From: Myxococcus eversor
GTDB lineage: Bacteria > Myxococcota > Myxococcia > Myxococcales > Myxococcaceae
Length of the DNA: 64,000 nt
Assembly (NCBI RefSeq): GCF_010894455.1
Contig: NZ_JAAIXY010000003.1
Location: 558,001-622,000 of the forward strand
Direction: 5' to 3'
In this document: one piece after another, positions 16,798 through 26,715 of the stretch
Layout: every line of letters begins with the position of its first letter
How positions within the stretch are numbered: the stretch's first letter is position 1
Notes under the pieces: generated by a model
Database searches by the model: none
Told to the model about the DNA's origin: nothing
What the model saw: only the letters and a program-made list of their open reading frames with translations
Position numbers and translations under genes: made by a program

Positions 16798-18147
16798 TCA
16801 GGAGAAGAGGAAGTGCGGGACGTTGAAGTCACTCTCGGTGGAATCGAGGGACGCGACGATGTTGAGCCGCTGACCGGGCTCCGCGAGGTCGACCACGTAG
16901 TCCGCCTTGGTCTTCCCGGCCCCCTGGATGACCCGGACTCGGGGTCTGGCTGCCTGCGCCGAATCCGTGGGCACATCCATCACCACGCCCAGCTGCCCGC
17001 CCGACAGGCGCACCAGCGTCCCCACCGGATAGAAGCCGGCCACCGCGGTGAAGAGGCGGACGACCCTCGGGTCGAACCGGGTGCCGGCCCGGTGGGTGAT
17101 GAGCCGCAGCGCCGTGTCCGGTGCCAACCCCGGATGAGGCGGCGCGGGGAACGTCAGCAGGTCGAAGGCACAGGGCACCGCCAGGAGCCGTCCCGCCATC
17201 CCCACCGGACGCTGGACGGGTCCACTCCAGGCCGGCTGGAGACAGTCGTGCGCGGCGACGACTCGCTCCAGCCGGCTGGTGTCCAGCGGACGCTGCAACA
17301 GCCGGAGCGCCGTCTTCAAGGGCCCCCGCCGCGCCAGCAGCTCATGGGAGGCGCGGTCGAACTCCTGCTCCGGCGCGAGCGTGGTGGTGCCCCGCCCCAA
17401 ATCATGGAACAGCCCGCTGAGGGCCAGGTCCAGTTGCTGCGCGCGAGACAGCCCCATCCGACGCGCCATCAACAGCGCCAGCACCGCCACCGCCGCGCCG
17501 TGCTGCCCACCGTCCACGTCCGTCCGGCGAAAGCGGGTGAGGCCCACCAGGAGCGACTCATGCCCCACGGAAGACTCGGCCAGCCGCAACAGCACGCGGC
17601 GGAAGCGCTCCACGCGCACCTGCCCTCCCGTGCTGATGACGTGCTTGAGCAGGACGACGAGCCGCGCGTAGTAGCGCAGCATCACCTCGCGCGGCGTCAG
17701 GACGTGCGTGGAGGACAACACGTCGCGCAGGCGGATGGGCCCCAGCTTCTCCTGGAGGATGGCCTGGGGCTTCTGCGCGCGCCGGTGCTTCTGGAACGCG
17801 ACGAGGAAGGCGCGCAGGTGCTCGCGACGCAGCCCCGAGCCGAACGAAATCTCCTGCACCTGGAGGTGCTCCAGATAGCGCCTCAGCGAGACGGCCATCT
17901 CCAGATGTTCCTCGCCCAGCTTCATCCTCGAGCCATTGAGGAACGGGATTCCGCCCACGCACTGCAGCTCCACGGACTTCTGTCCCCGCAGCTCCGCGTC
18001 CAGCAGCGTGCCCAGCTCCTCGAGTGCCTCCTTCACGCCCGCGTTGTCCACGTCGTGCAGGGACACCGTGTTCAGACACCGTACGACGAGGCCCATGAGC
18101 CTCGGCCCCACCAGTGCCGCGTCCTCCCGTGTCGTCGCCGTCGCCAT
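16798..18147 (-). CDS. Degenerate HD-GYP domain protein
   Basis: The protein has 449 residues. The central part resembles HD-GYP phosphodiesterases, with the helix DLALSGLFHDLGRG supplying an HD pair, and the C-terminal segment YPVGTLVRLSGGQLGVVMDV is a hallmark of that family. The HHExxDGxGYP loop is replaced by VVAAHDCLQPAWSGP, so the dinuclear metal site looks incomplete and cyclic-di-GMP hydrolysis is doubtful. The N-terminal 200 residues are helical and unrecognised. It starts 34 bases after the HEAT-repeat gene, probably in one operon with it and the kinase. A role as a nucleotide sensor or scaffold is inferred. Confidence 0.75.
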   Translation of the reverse strand: MATATTREDAALVGPRLMGLVVRCLNTVSLHDVDNAGVKEALEELGTLLDAELRGQKSVELQCVGGIPFLNGSRMKLGEEHLEMAVSLRRYLEHLQVQEISFGSGLRREHLRAFLVAFQKHRRAQKPQAILQEKLGPIRLRDVLSSTHVLTPREVMLRYYARLVVLLKHVISTGGQVRVERFRRVLLRLAESSVGHESLLVGLTRFRRTDVDGGQHGAAVAVLALLMARRMGLSRAQQLDLALSGLFHDLGRGTTTLAPEQEFDRASHELLARRGPLKTALRLLQRPLDTSRLERVVAAHDCLQPAWSGPVQRPVGMAGRLLAVPCAFDLLTFPAPPHPGLAPDTALRLITHRAGTRFDPRVVRLFTAVAGFYPVGTLVRLSGGQLGVVMDVPTDSAQAARPRVRVIQGAGKTKADYVVDLAEPGQRLNIVASLDSTESDFNVPHFLFS

Positions 18148-18181
18148 GTCTCCGCGTTCCCCCGACGTCTCGTCCGTGGCT

Positions 18182-19924
18182 TCAGCCCACCGGGGCCAGC
18201 TGCGCCAGCGCTTCCCGACACGCCTGCTTCAAGTTGCGCGGCGCGAAGAGCTTGTTCGCCACCGCCTCCAGCAACGGCCGGGCCCTCGGGTCTCCGAGGA
18301 TGCCGATGCAGCGCGCGCAGTGCGCCTTCAGCTCGGTGTCCAGTTCTCGCTCGAAGGCGGAGCGCAACGCCGCGCCAGCGATGGGCCCGCCCAGGTCCGC
18401 GAGCGCGCGCAGCACCGCCATGCGTTCGCGAGCCTCCATCTTCGCGTCGAGCCGGGACACCAGCGGCCCCACCGCGGCCTCCACGCCATGGCGCACCAGC
18501 AACACCAGCGCCGCGCCGCGCACCCCCGCCGCCGGGTCCGCCAGCAGCTTCAGGAGCGGCGAGCGCTGGACCTCCACGTCCCGAGGACTCAGCCGGGACA
18601 GCAGCGACGCGCGCACCTCCGGTTTGGGATGGCCCAGCAGCGCCGCCGTCAGGGGCATCGCCTCGGGCCCTCCCTCGCGCAGGAACTGCACCCAGTCCAG
18701 GTCCGCCTCACCCAGCGACGAGGCCCGCGTCACCAGCACGCTCAGCGAGATTCCCCGGCGCACGAGCAGCTTCGCCAGCGCCCCTCGGGCCTCGGGCGAG
18801 GCCAATTCGAAGAGCAGGTCCGTGGCGCCCTGGAGCGTGTCACGCGGCAACGCGCTCAACAGCTCCAACACCCGCAGCAGCACGCCCGGCTGGGCGGCGG
18901 CCTGCGCCAGCGCGAAGCGCATCTTCTCCCGGAAGAACAGCCGCGTGACGGCATAGAGGTCCGGCGCGCGCGCCCCGGCGGCCCGGGCATCCTTCGTCAT
19001 GCCCTGCACCACCTGCGACAGCTCCGCCCAGCGGCCATGCGAGACGAGCCCGGAGAGCAGCTCCTCCATCCACGCCAGGAGCTCTCCGCGCTCCTCCTCC
19101 TGGCACACCGCGAGCAGACCCCACACCACCCACAGGCCCCGCTCGTGCACGCCTTCGCCGCCCCGCTCGCGCTCCAGCAAGGCCCGCAGCTCCGCCACCT
19201 CCGTGTCGCTGGCGCCCGCGAAGGCCGGCGCTCCCGAGCGCACCAGGTCCTGAGCGCTGACGGGGGCCAGCACCTCCGCCTCCAGTCGCGCCAACCACTC
19301 GTCATGTCCCACGGGACGACGACGGCCGGAGCCCGAGGCCTGGCGCCGCGTCAGCTCCGCGAAGAGCTGCTCCTCGCGCTCGGCCAGCTGCGCCTCGGCC
19401 TGCGCGGACTCACCCGTCTCCGTCGACGCGGGCACCTCCGCGACGACCAGCTCGATGTCCTCGAAGCCGTGCTCCCAGAACCACGTGTAGAAGTCGTACT
19501 CCGGAGGCAGCGTGCGCTGCAGCGCGCGGTGCCACATGCCCAGGAAGGCGCCCAGCTCCTCCGCCTCCAACCCCGGCTGCAGCAACACCTCCTGGACGCC
19601 CTCCAGGAACAGCGGCCGCGTCACCGAGTCCTTCGCCGACGTCGACTCCACCAGCACCACGTCGCCGAGGAGCAGCACGGTGGAGCGCACGTGCAGCACC
19701 ACCGCCTCGCTCGTCACCTCGTGATAGCGGCGCACCGCCTCACTCAAGCGCTGTTGGACCTCCACCAGCGCCGCATGCCCTTCCGCGTAGAAGCGATAGG
19801 CGCCCAGCACCTTGTTCAGCGCGTGGCCCACCTCCGTCGCGGCTTCCTCTGGCGAGAGCGCGGGCGCCCCCACCGGACTCGGGGTCGCTGGCTGGCCTCT
19901 GGATGCGGGAGTCGGAGCGGGCAT
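18182..19924 (-). CDS. HEAT-repeat-like signalling protein
   Basis: The protein has 580 residues from ATG 19922-19924 (a TTG at 19933 with AGGA at suitable spacing is an alternative). The N-terminal part is Pro/Ala-rich and then helical. The C-terminal half is built of HEAT-like repeats, for example LLGHPKPEVRASLLSRLSP and LADPAAGVRGAALVLLVRHG, ending with the pattern DPRARPLLEAVANKLF. No catalytic motif or signal peptide was found. It lies between the kinase and the HD-GYP-like gene on the same strand with short gaps, so it is probably a scaffold or adaptor in that pathway. Confidence 0.7.
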   Translation of the reverse strand: MPAPTPASRGQPATPSPVGAPALSPEEAATEVGHALNKVLGAYRFYAEGHAALVEVQQRLSEAVRRYHEVTSEAVVLHVRSTVLLLGDVVLVESTSAKDSVTRPLFLEGVQEVLLQPGLEAEELGAFLGMWHRALQRTLPPEYDFYTWFWEHGFEDIELVVAEVPASTETGESAQAEAQLAEREEQLFAELTRRQASGSGRRRPVGHDEWLARLEAEVLAPVSAQDLVRSGAPAFAGASDTEVAELRALLERERGGEGVHERGLWVVWGLLAVCQEEERGELLAWMEELLSGLVSHGRWAELSQVVQGMTKDARAAGARAPDLYAVTRLFFREKMRFALAQAAAQPGVLLRVLELLSALPRDTLQGATDLLFELASPEARGALAKLLVRRGISLSVLVTRASSLGEADLDWVQFLREGGPEAMPLTAALLGHPKPEVRASLLSRLSPRDVEVQRSPLLKLLADPAAGVRGAALVLLVRHGVEAAVGPLVSRLDAKMEARERMAVLRALADLGGPIAGAALRSAFERELDTELKAHCARCIGILGDPRARPLLEAVANKLFAPRNLKQACREALAQLAPVG

Positions 19925-19997
19925 GGCTGGCAATGCATTGAATTCCTGGCGGAACACTAAAGCCAGAATCCAAGCACCGCCAAATGAACGTTGCCTT

Positions 19998-22900
19998 TCA
20001 CAGACGAGGCGCGGTGGCCCCCAACGCCCCCAGGGCCTGGGTCGCCAGGGCTTCTCCCTCGCGCCACCCAGCGAGTCGGGCGCGCTCCCGGGCCCGCTCC
20101 AATCGCTCACGTGCCTCGTCGACCCGGCCCCCCGCGCCGAGCAGCCGCCCCACGTTGTAATGGATGCGCGCTGCCTCCTGGGCATCGCCCCCCTGCTCGG
20201 CCAGGACGAGCGCTCTCTCCAGCTCGACGAGCGCCGCCGCGTGCTCCCCGGAGAGGACTCGCAGGCCCGCGAGGTTGGAGAGGGCACGGGCCTGACCCAC
20301 GACATGTCCCGTGGCGCGAGCCTGCTCGGAGGCATGGGTGAAGCTGGTGCGAGCCTTCTCCGGCTGCTGGAGTCGAAGCTGGAGACGACCCAGCAGGTTG
20401 AGGTGCTCCCAGTAGAAGTCAGACGCGCGAGCGGGACGCCCGCCCATGCGCTGGAAGGATTGTGTCAGCAATTCCACAGCTCCGGCGACGTCCCCCCGGG
20501 CCTCGCGAGCACGGGCCTGCTCGCCCAGCACCCACGCGAGGACCTCCGGGTCCGCCGCGGCGGCGGTGCGAATCGCCACCAGGCGCGCTTCGGCGGCGGC
20601 GACACGGCCAAGCTTCAGGTCCGCGGCCGCGACACGGCGCACCACCTCCGCGCGCGCGGCGGGGGACTCGGTGTCGGGCAGCTTCTCCAGCCAGGGCGCG
20701 GCGAGCGGCTCCACGGCCGTGGGGTCCACCTGCGTCAGACACGTGCACGCTCGCGTCAGCATGCCGAGCTGCCACAGCCGCGAGGTGGACGTCGCACCCG
20801 GGGCATCTCCCATCGCCCGGCGGAAGTAGTCAGAGGCCGCGCGCCACTCACCTCGCGCGGAGAGTCGCTCACCAGCGCGCTCACACGCCGCGGCGGCGTT
20901 GGGCGCGGCGGCGGCGACCAGATGGTCGGCCACGCGAACCTCGCGCGCGGGCTCGGCGGCGAAGGCGTCCTGCCCCAGCGCCTCCGCCAACTCCTGGTGC
21001 GAGCGGCGCAGCGCGCTCGCCGGCAACCGCTCCAGCAACACCTGACGCGACAGCTCCTGCGTGAAGCGCAGACAGCCCGGCCGATCCGCCACCTCCGCGA
21101 GCCAGCCATCCGCGACCAGCAGCTCCGCCGCGTCCTCGACGGCGTCCTCTGCCGGCAGGGACGCGCGCACCAGCGAAGAGGAGAAGACGGAGCCCTCGAC
21201 AGCGGCACGTGAGAGGAAGCGCTGGAGCTGCGGTGGCAGCAGGTCCAGGCGGGCCCCCAGCGCGAGGCCGAGGCTGTCGGGCAGCGTCGCTTCCCCGAGG
21301 GGCGCCGTGGCCTGCCAGGAACCACCGAGGCGCTGCACGGCGCCGCGCTCGACCAGGGCGCGCATCAACTCCAAGGCGAAGGAGGGATTGCCCTGGGCAC
21401 GCTCGACGACGAGCTTCTCCACCTCCGCGCCTGGAAGCGCCCCGAAGGCAGTGCCCAACAGGGCCCGCAACTCCGGCCGAGGCATTCCCTCCAGCGCGGA
21501 GAGCGGCAGCGGAGCGAGCGCGACGGGAAGCACATCAGGCGCCGTCGTGGCGACCAGGCCTACCCGCGAGCCCGGCGCGCTCAGCAGCGCCACGAGCAGC
21601 TCCAGCGAGGCCACGTCCGCGTGGTGCACATCATCCACGAGCAGCAGCACGCCACCGGGACGCGCCGCGCGCAGCAGCGTCTCCGTCACCGCCGCGTCTC
21701 CGGCCTGGAGCTGTCCCGACGGCCCGCCATGAGACAGCCTCCGCCACAGCGCGGAGACCTCCTGCGCGGAGAGCCCCAACGCACCGAGTGGCTGAAGTGG
21801 CGCGCCCTCCGGGACCGGACCCAACGCGCGCGCCAGTCCCGTGAGCACCGAGCGCATCAAGCCCATCGCCCCCGCGCCGCGCAGGTCCTCCGCGCTGGTC
21901 CGCACCACGCGCAGCGAAGCCACGTGGGACGCGCTCTCCGCCACGGCCTCCAGCAGTCGGCTCTTGCCCACGCCGGCCGCACCCGCGAAGAGCCTGGCGC
22001 CTCCCTGCCCCGCTCGCACCGAGTCCACCACGGCCCGCGCCGCCGCCAGCGCGTCCGAGCGCCCCACGAAGGGCACTCCACGCACCACGCCGCCCAGGGC
22101 CTCCACGCGCCACGCCGCGCCCGACGACAGCGTTCGCTCCGCGCCGAAGCGAACCCCTTCCTCCAGCAGCGCCTTCGCCGCCGCTCCCGCGAGCACCTCG
22201 CCTGGTGACGCCGCCTGCGCCAGCGCGGCGGACCGCTCCAGCCCCGCGCCCGTCACCCGCCAGGGCACGCGCCCACCGCCGCCACTCACCAGCACCGCGT
22301 CGAACTCCAGGCCCGCCCGAGACACAGGCGAGGGAGTCAACCCCAGGGTCTCCACCGCGCGCAGCAACTCCAGGACACAGCGCACCGCGCGCAGCGGGTC
22401 GTCGCGACGCGACACCGGCAGGCCGAAGGCGAGGCTCCAGCGGGACTCGGTGAGCTGCACCACCTCCGCCTCGTGTCGCTCGGCGATGGAGGCGACGAGG
22501 TCGAGAAGCTGCCCCACCGCCTCCATGCCCTCCTCCGGCCCCAGCGCTTGCCGCAGCGCCTCCGCGCCCTCCACCTCCACCGTGACGATGACGAGCTTGC
22601 GCCGGAGCGCGCCCGCCTCTCGCCCTCGCATCCTCACCGTGGCATCCGGAGACGCGGCGTCGAGCCCCTGGGCCTGCGGTGTCGGCGCGGTGGCGGTGGG
22701 GACGTGCAGTTCGGTTGGAGGAGCCTCCGCGTCGATGAGGTGTCCGGAGGTGACCTCGGACACCTCCGAGACGGGCGCCGCCATTCCGGTGAGCCTGCTT
22801 CGCGTCTGGGGCCCGGAGGGAGTGTTGAGCGCGCTGCCGCAGTGAGGACAGAAGCGACTGGTGCCGCTGGTGGACTGGCCGCACCGGGGGCACGTCACGC

Positions 22901-23903
22901 TGGAGCCCGCCGCACGCGGCAAGAGACTGCCGAGGCCCACGCTCGACTCGCGCATCCTCGCGCGGACCAACTCGCCCACCAGGCGCTCGGTCGTCGCGGC
23001 GACGCCGTCCTCGGACTTTCGGGGGCTCTCATCCAGGTACTGCTGGAGCGCGCGGGCCACGTCGGCGCAACGCTCGAAGCGCTGCTCGCGCGGCTTGGCC
23101 AGCATGCGCAGGATGATGTTGTCCAAGAGCGGGGAGACGCCGTCGACGAGCATCGACGGCTTGAGCGCGGGAGTCAGCGCGACACGCCGCATCGCCTCCG
23201 CGGGATTGTCCGTCTCCACCAGCGGCCGGTGCGTCACCAGCTCCCACAACACCACGCCGAGCGCATACTGGTCGCTGCGTCCGTCGAGCGGCTGGTTTCG
23301 CACCTGCTCGGGCGACATGTAGCGCAGCTTGCCCTTGAGGATGCCGGTGCGCGTGCGGGTGGAGCGGTTGCTCGCCTTGGCCACGCCGAAGTCCACCACC
23401 TTCGTCACGCCATCCAGCCGCACCATGATGTTCTGCGGACTGATGTCGCGGTGGACCAGGTCCAGCGGCACGCCCTGCGCGTCCACGGCCTGATGCGCAT
23501 GGTCCAACCCGAGCGCGGCGTCACGGATGATTTCCGCGCACACCGCCGGACTCAGCGCCGCGCCAGCACGCACCGCCGCGCGAGCCAGCCGCCCCAGGTT
23601 CTCGCCTTCGATGTACTCCATGGCGATGTAGAAGGTTCCCTCCCACTCGCCGACCTCGAACACGGAGACGACGTTGGGATGGTTGAGGCGCCCCGCCACG
23701 CGCGCCTCGTCCAGGAACATCTCCAGCGAGCCTTCCTGCTCCAGCAGGTCCGGCAACAGGTTCTTGAGGATGACGGCCCGCTCGAAGCCGCTGACGCCCA
23801 CCTGACGCGCCAGGAAGATTTCGCCCATGCCTCCCACGGCAAGCCGGCTCAGCACCGCATAGCGGCCGAAGACGAGGGGAACCGAGCCACTGGCGGACAT
23901 CAT
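19998..23903 (-). CDS. Ser/Thr protein kinase fused to cyclase-like, ATPase and TPR modules
   Basis: The protein has about 1301 residues. GAGGAAG lies just before two successive ATGs (23903, 23900), which are better than the GTG at 23912. The kinase domain (1-290) has glycine loop AVGGMGE, lysine in AVILK, HRD in LVHRDISPQN and DFG in VVDFGVAKA, so it should be active. A zinc ribbon follows (CPRC and CPHC near 340-358). Residues about 435-610 resemble a class III nucleotide cyclase but lack obvious metal-binding aspartates. A large STAND-type ATPase starts near 615 with Walker A GAAGVGKS (about 643) and LLLVDDVHH. The C-terminal 350 residues are TPR-like. The plan matches myxobacterial kinase-AAA-TPR regulators. 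Confidence 0.88.
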   Translation of the reverse strand: MMSASGSVPLVFGRYAVLSRLAVGGMGEIFLARQVGVSGFERAVILKNLLPDLLEQEGSLEMFLDEARVAGRLNHPNVVSVFEVGEWEGTFYIAMEYIEGENLGRLARAAVRAGAALSPAVCAEIIRDAALGLDHAHQAVDAQGVPLDLVHRDISPQNIMVRLDGVTKVVDFGVAKASNRSTRTRTGILKGKLRYMSPEQVRNQPLDGRSDQYALGVVLWELVTHRPLVETDNPAEAMRRVALTPALKPSMLVDGVSPLLDNIILRMLAKPREQRFERCADVARALQQYLDESPRKSEDGVAATTERLVGELVRARMRESSVGLGSLLPRAAGSSVTCPRCGQSTSGTSRFCPHCGSALNTPSGPQTRSRLTGMAAPVSEVSEVTSGHLIDAEAPPTELHVPTATAPTPQAQGLDAASPDATVRMRGREAGALRRKLVIVTVEVEGAEALRQALGPEEGMEAVGQLLDLVASIAERHEAEVVQLTESRWSLAFGLPVSRRDDPLRAVRCVLELLRAVETLGLTPSPVSRAGLEFDAVLVSGGGGRVPWRVTGAGLERSAALAQAASPGEVLAGAAAKALLEEGVRFGAERTLSSGAAWRVEALGGVVRGVPFVGRSDALAAARAVVDSVRAGQGGARLFAGAAGVGKSRLLEAVAESASHVASLRVVRTSAEDLRGAGAMGLMRSVLTGLARALGPVPEGAPLQPLGALGLSAQEVSALWRRLSHGGPSGQLQAGDAAVTETLLRAARPGGVLLLVDDVHHADVASLELLVALLSAPGSRVGLVATTAPDVLPVALAPLPLSALEGMPRPELRALLGTAFGALPGAEVEKLVVERAQGNPSFALELMRALVERGAVQRLGGSWQATAPLGEATLPDSLGLALGARLDLLPPQLQRFLSRAAVEGSVFSSSLVRASLPAEDAVEDAAELLVADGWLAEVADRPGCLRFTQELSRQVLLERLPASALRRSHQELAEALGQDAFAAEPAREVRVADHLVAAAAPNAAAACERAGERLSARGEWRAASDYFRRAMGDAPGATSTSRLWQLGMLTRACTCLTQVDPTAVEPLAAPWLEKLPDTESPAARAEVVRRVAAADLKLGRVAAAEARLVAIRTAAAADPEVLAWVLGEQARAREARGDVAGAVELLTQSFQRMGGRPARASDFYWEHLNLLGRLQLRLQQPEKARTSFTHASEQARATGHVVGQARALSNLAGLRVLSGEHAAALVELERALVLAEQGGDAQEAARIHYNVGRLLGAGGRVDEARERLERARERARLAGWREGEALATQALGALGATAPRL

Positions 23904-23984
23904 CTTCCTCACACCGTAGTCAGTGGCCCCGGGCTCCCGCCAGTTTCCATTGCCCCCTGCGGGACATCAGCCACCGGGTGTCAT

Positions 23985-25913
23985 TTACCCCCCCGACGCG
24001 AGCCATCTCAAGCGCGGGATGCTGCCCGTGGGGCGAGGCCCCGGAGCCAGGGCCAGCGGCTGGACGTAGAGCCCGCGCCGCGCTCGCGTCCACCACGCCC
24101 CCGTGCGCCGACGCTCGTCCAGCCCCGTCATCCGGTAGTCGTGAAGCACCGCGCGAACCTGCCGGGGCGGCGCGTCCGGGAAGGGATTGCGCGCGAGCAG
24201 TCCCAGCACCTCGGGAGCGCCCTCCAGCAGTCGCGCCAGGAAGGCGATGAACCAGCTCGGCGGCGAGGAGAGCGCGGCGAACCACATCTGCCAGTCGAGG
24301 CGAGGTTGATGCGGAGCCACCTGCCTCGGCGGCTGGTCGACGTCACCCACCTTGTAGCGGAAGCCATAGGGCTCCCAGTGCACGCCGTCGTTGGAGCCCT
24401 CGACGACGATTTCCGGCCGCTCCACCGTCATCACGCTGAAGAGGCCATAGCGATTCACCGAGCGCAGCGGACGCACGCGGCCGTGCAGCCATGTCAGGGG
24501 ACGCAGGACGCGCTCGGGGAGGCGGGCACCTCGCTCGAAGCGCAGGAGGATGTCGGCGGCGCCGAGCACCAGGAACGGCATGAGCAGGAGATTGCTCCAG
24601 GAGGTTCGTGAGCGCGACGCAGGTGGGCTCTCGGGGAGAAATGGGAGCAGCCGTCGCAGGGCCGCGTCGTCCAGCAGCCACACGCCCAGCACCAGGGACT
24701 GGAGATTGAAGAAGCCGTAGTTGCCGGTGGCGACGATGGCGGCCTGCAACGCGGAGAAGGCCCCGAAGGCGAGCTGCCTCGGTCGACGGGGGGCGAAGAC
24801 GAGGAAGGGCACCGCGGCCTCCAACGCGAGCACCATCGCAGTGGAGGTCTTCTGGAGTCCCTCGGGCAGGTGGTGCGCGTACCAGCCGCCGCGCGTGGGA
24901 AGGGGGGCCGTCTCGTAATAGTGCCGACAGGCCGTCAGCTCGCGCCACGTCCTGTCCCCTGACTGCCACTTGCTGATGCCCGAGCCGAAGTAGAGCCGGA
25001 ACACGAGCAGCCGGAAGAGGAACACCTCCAACGCGCCTGGCGACTCTGGCCCGAGGCCTGGTCGAAGTCCTCGTGGAGCGGTGAGCGCGGACAGGAGGCC
25101 CATCTCCAGCAACAGGACGTCCCACTGGAACGAGAGGAACTCCCGACCCACGGCCGCGTAGGAGAGGTACAGGCCCCACAGCAGCGCCAGCGCGCTCCGG
25201 GGCGCCGCGTTGAAGATGACCGCGAGGGACAGGAGCTGTCCCACCGTGCAGCCCCGCGTGAGCGCCTTGTCGGAAGCGCCGAACCAGAACACCGTAGGCA
25301 ATTGACGCCAGCGCTCGCGAGCAGGTGCTGCTTGCTTCCGCTCCTGGCTGACCAGGTCCTTCACGGGACGGATGCCTCGCGAGCCGAACAGCCCCAGCAC
25401 CTGTCCTCGCAGCGAAGTGAAGGCGATGAGGAACGTGCCTCCCATCAACCGGAGGAAGACCCAGCGCACCTGACGGAAGTCACGCGGTGCCACGGTGCGC
25501 CCGAAGAGCCAGCGGTCCACTCTCGACGCCGTGCGACGGTTGCGGGCGATGACGCCGTAGACGCGCTGGGAGAGGCCCAGCACTCCGGGCAGCAACCCCA
25601 GCCTCGCCGCGCCGCGCGTCAGCCAGCGGGGCGACCGGCCAAGCGCGCGGAAGACCGCCTCCGCGCCCTGCGACACGCGGCCCGAAGGCTCCACGAGCTG
25701 AGTGGCGCGACGCATGTCCCGCCTCGGAATGCCGAGCAGCAGGAGGAGCCAGCGGCGACCTGGGAGGAAACGGACACGGCCTTCGGTGCTTTGCGCCCAG
25801 CGCGCCACCCAGCGGCGACAGAAGCCGCAATCGGCGTCGTAGAGCAGCAGCGGCGACGGACGCGTGAGTCGCCCGAAGGCGGAGACACGCGCGTGCGTGT
25901 GTAGACCCACCAT
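23985..25913 (-). CDS. DCC (DUF393) domain fused to lipase maturation factor family protein
   Basis: The protein has 642 residues. The first 120 carry a DCC/DUF393 thiol-oxidoreductase-like domain with LLYDADCGFC (CxxC-like pair) and a following arginine-rich helix. The rest matches the lipase maturation factor family: a set of hydrophobic segments, FWFGASDKALTRGC, SFQWDVLLLEMG, FGSGISKWQSGDRTW and the terminal YKVGDVDQPPRQVAPHQPRLDWQMWF segment. Animal LMF1 helps fold lipases in the ER; bacterial members are uncharacterised membrane proteins. Fusion to a DCC domain suggests a thiol-linked folding or repair role at the membrane. It is divergent from the beta-lactamase-fold gene at 26059. Confidence 0.85.
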   Translation of the reverse strand: MVGLHTHARVSAFGRLTRPSPLLLYDADCGFCRRWVARWAQSTEGRVRFLPGRRWLLLLLGIPRRDMRRATQLVEPSGRVSQGAEAVFRALGRSPRWLTRGAARLGLLPGVLGLSQRVYGVIARNRRTASRVDRWLFGRTVAPRDFRQVRWVFLRLMGGTFLIAFTSLRGQVLGLFGSRGIRPVKDLVSQERKQAAPARERWRQLPTVFWFGASDKALTRGCTVGQLLSLAVIFNAAPRSALALLWGLYLSYAAVGREFLSFQWDVLLLEMGLLSALTAPRGLRPGLGPESPGALEVFLFRLLVFRLYFGSGISKWQSGDRTWRELTACRHYYETAPLPTRGGWYAHHLPEGLQKTSTAMVLALEAAVPFLVFAPRRPRQLAFGAFSALQAAIVATGNYGFFNLQSLVLGVWLLDDAALRRLLPFLPESPPASRSRTSWSNLLLMPFLVLGAADILLRFERGARLPERVLRPLTWLHGRVRPLRSVNRYGLFSVMTVERPEIVVEGSNDGVHWEPYGFRYKVGDVDQPPRQVAPHQPRLDWQMWFAALSSPPSWFIAFLARLLEGAPEVLGLLARNPFPDAPPRQVRAVLHDYRMTGLDERRRTGAWWTRARRGLYVQPLALAPGPRPTGSIPRLRWLASGG

Positions 25914-26058
25914 GGCTGAAGCATGGGGGCGGCGGGTGGAGATGGCTGCCCCCGCGCACGGAGGCGGTGGTCGCTCCAGGGCCGGGGCGCCGGGCGAGCA
26001 AGCTCGAAGGCACGTGGGAGCCCCTGGACATCGAAGCGGGGTGCCTAGCTTTCACGGC

Positions 26059-26715
26059 ATGAGCGAGCCGAAGGGGAAGGCAAAGCAGTTGGTCGAGGTG
26101 GCGCCTGGCATCCACCACTGGACCCTGAACGACAACCGCATTGGCGGCACGCGCAGCGATGCCTACGCGGTGGTGGATGTCGATGGGGCGGTCATCCTCA
26201 TCGACCCGCTGCCCATCGAGGAGGCGAAGCTGCGGGAGCTGGGAGACATCACCGCCATCGTGCTGACGGCGGGAAATCACCAGCGCTCCGCCTGGAGGTT
26301 CCGCAAGGCCTTCGGCGCGCCGGTGTGGGCTCCGGAGAATGCCTACGGCCTGGAGGACAAGCCCGACTTCATCTACGTGGCGGGCGACACGCTCCCGGGA
26401 GGTCTGCTCCCCTTCCACACGCCGGGTCCCGCAGTGGCCATGTACACGCTGTGGATGCAGAAGCATCCGCGCGGCATCGCCTTCATCTCCGACCTGCTGA
26501 CCCACGAGGGAGACGGCACGCCGGAGTTCATCCCCAGCGAGTACCAGGACGAGCCCCTTCGCACCCGGCAGAGCGTCCAGCGCATCCTGGACCACCTGGC
26601 CGTCGTGGACATCGTCTGCTTCGCGCACGGGGAGCCCATCCTCTCGGATGGCGCGAGCGCGCTGCGGCGTGCATTGCAGGAAGACATGGACACTCCCGCC
26701 GCGCCGTCGCCATAG
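26059..26715 (+). CDS. Metallo-beta-lactamase-fold protein with degenerate metal site
   Basis: The protein has 218 residues from ATG 26059. The order of strands fits the metallo-beta-lactamase fold: VVDVDGAVILIDPLP, ITAIVLTAGNHQRSAWRF, LPFHTPGPAVAMYTL, IAFISDLLTHEG and the final VCFAHGEPIL. The signature HxHxDH is replaced by TAGNHQRSA, leaving only one histidine, so the usual binuclear zinc site is probably incomplete. The FAHGEPI ending is typical of a group of short MBL-like hydrolases of unknown substrate. It is cytoplasmic (no signal). The gap that follows separates it from the effector operon. Confidence 0.75.
   Translation: MSEPKGKAKQLVEVAPGIHHWTLNDNRIGGTRSDAYAVVDVDGAVILIDPLPIEEAKLRELGDITAIVLTAGNHQRSAWRFRKAFGAPVWAPENAYGLEDKPDFIYVAGDTLPGGLLPFHTPGPAVAMYTLWMQKHPRGIAFISDLLTHEGDGTPEFIPSEYQDEPLRTRQSVQRILDHLAVVDIVCFAHGEPILSDGASALRRALQEDMDTPAAPSP

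Noticed and set aside
17936-19960. A 674-codon plus-strand frame
   Set aside because: It is antisense to the HD-GYP-like and HEAT-repeat genes.
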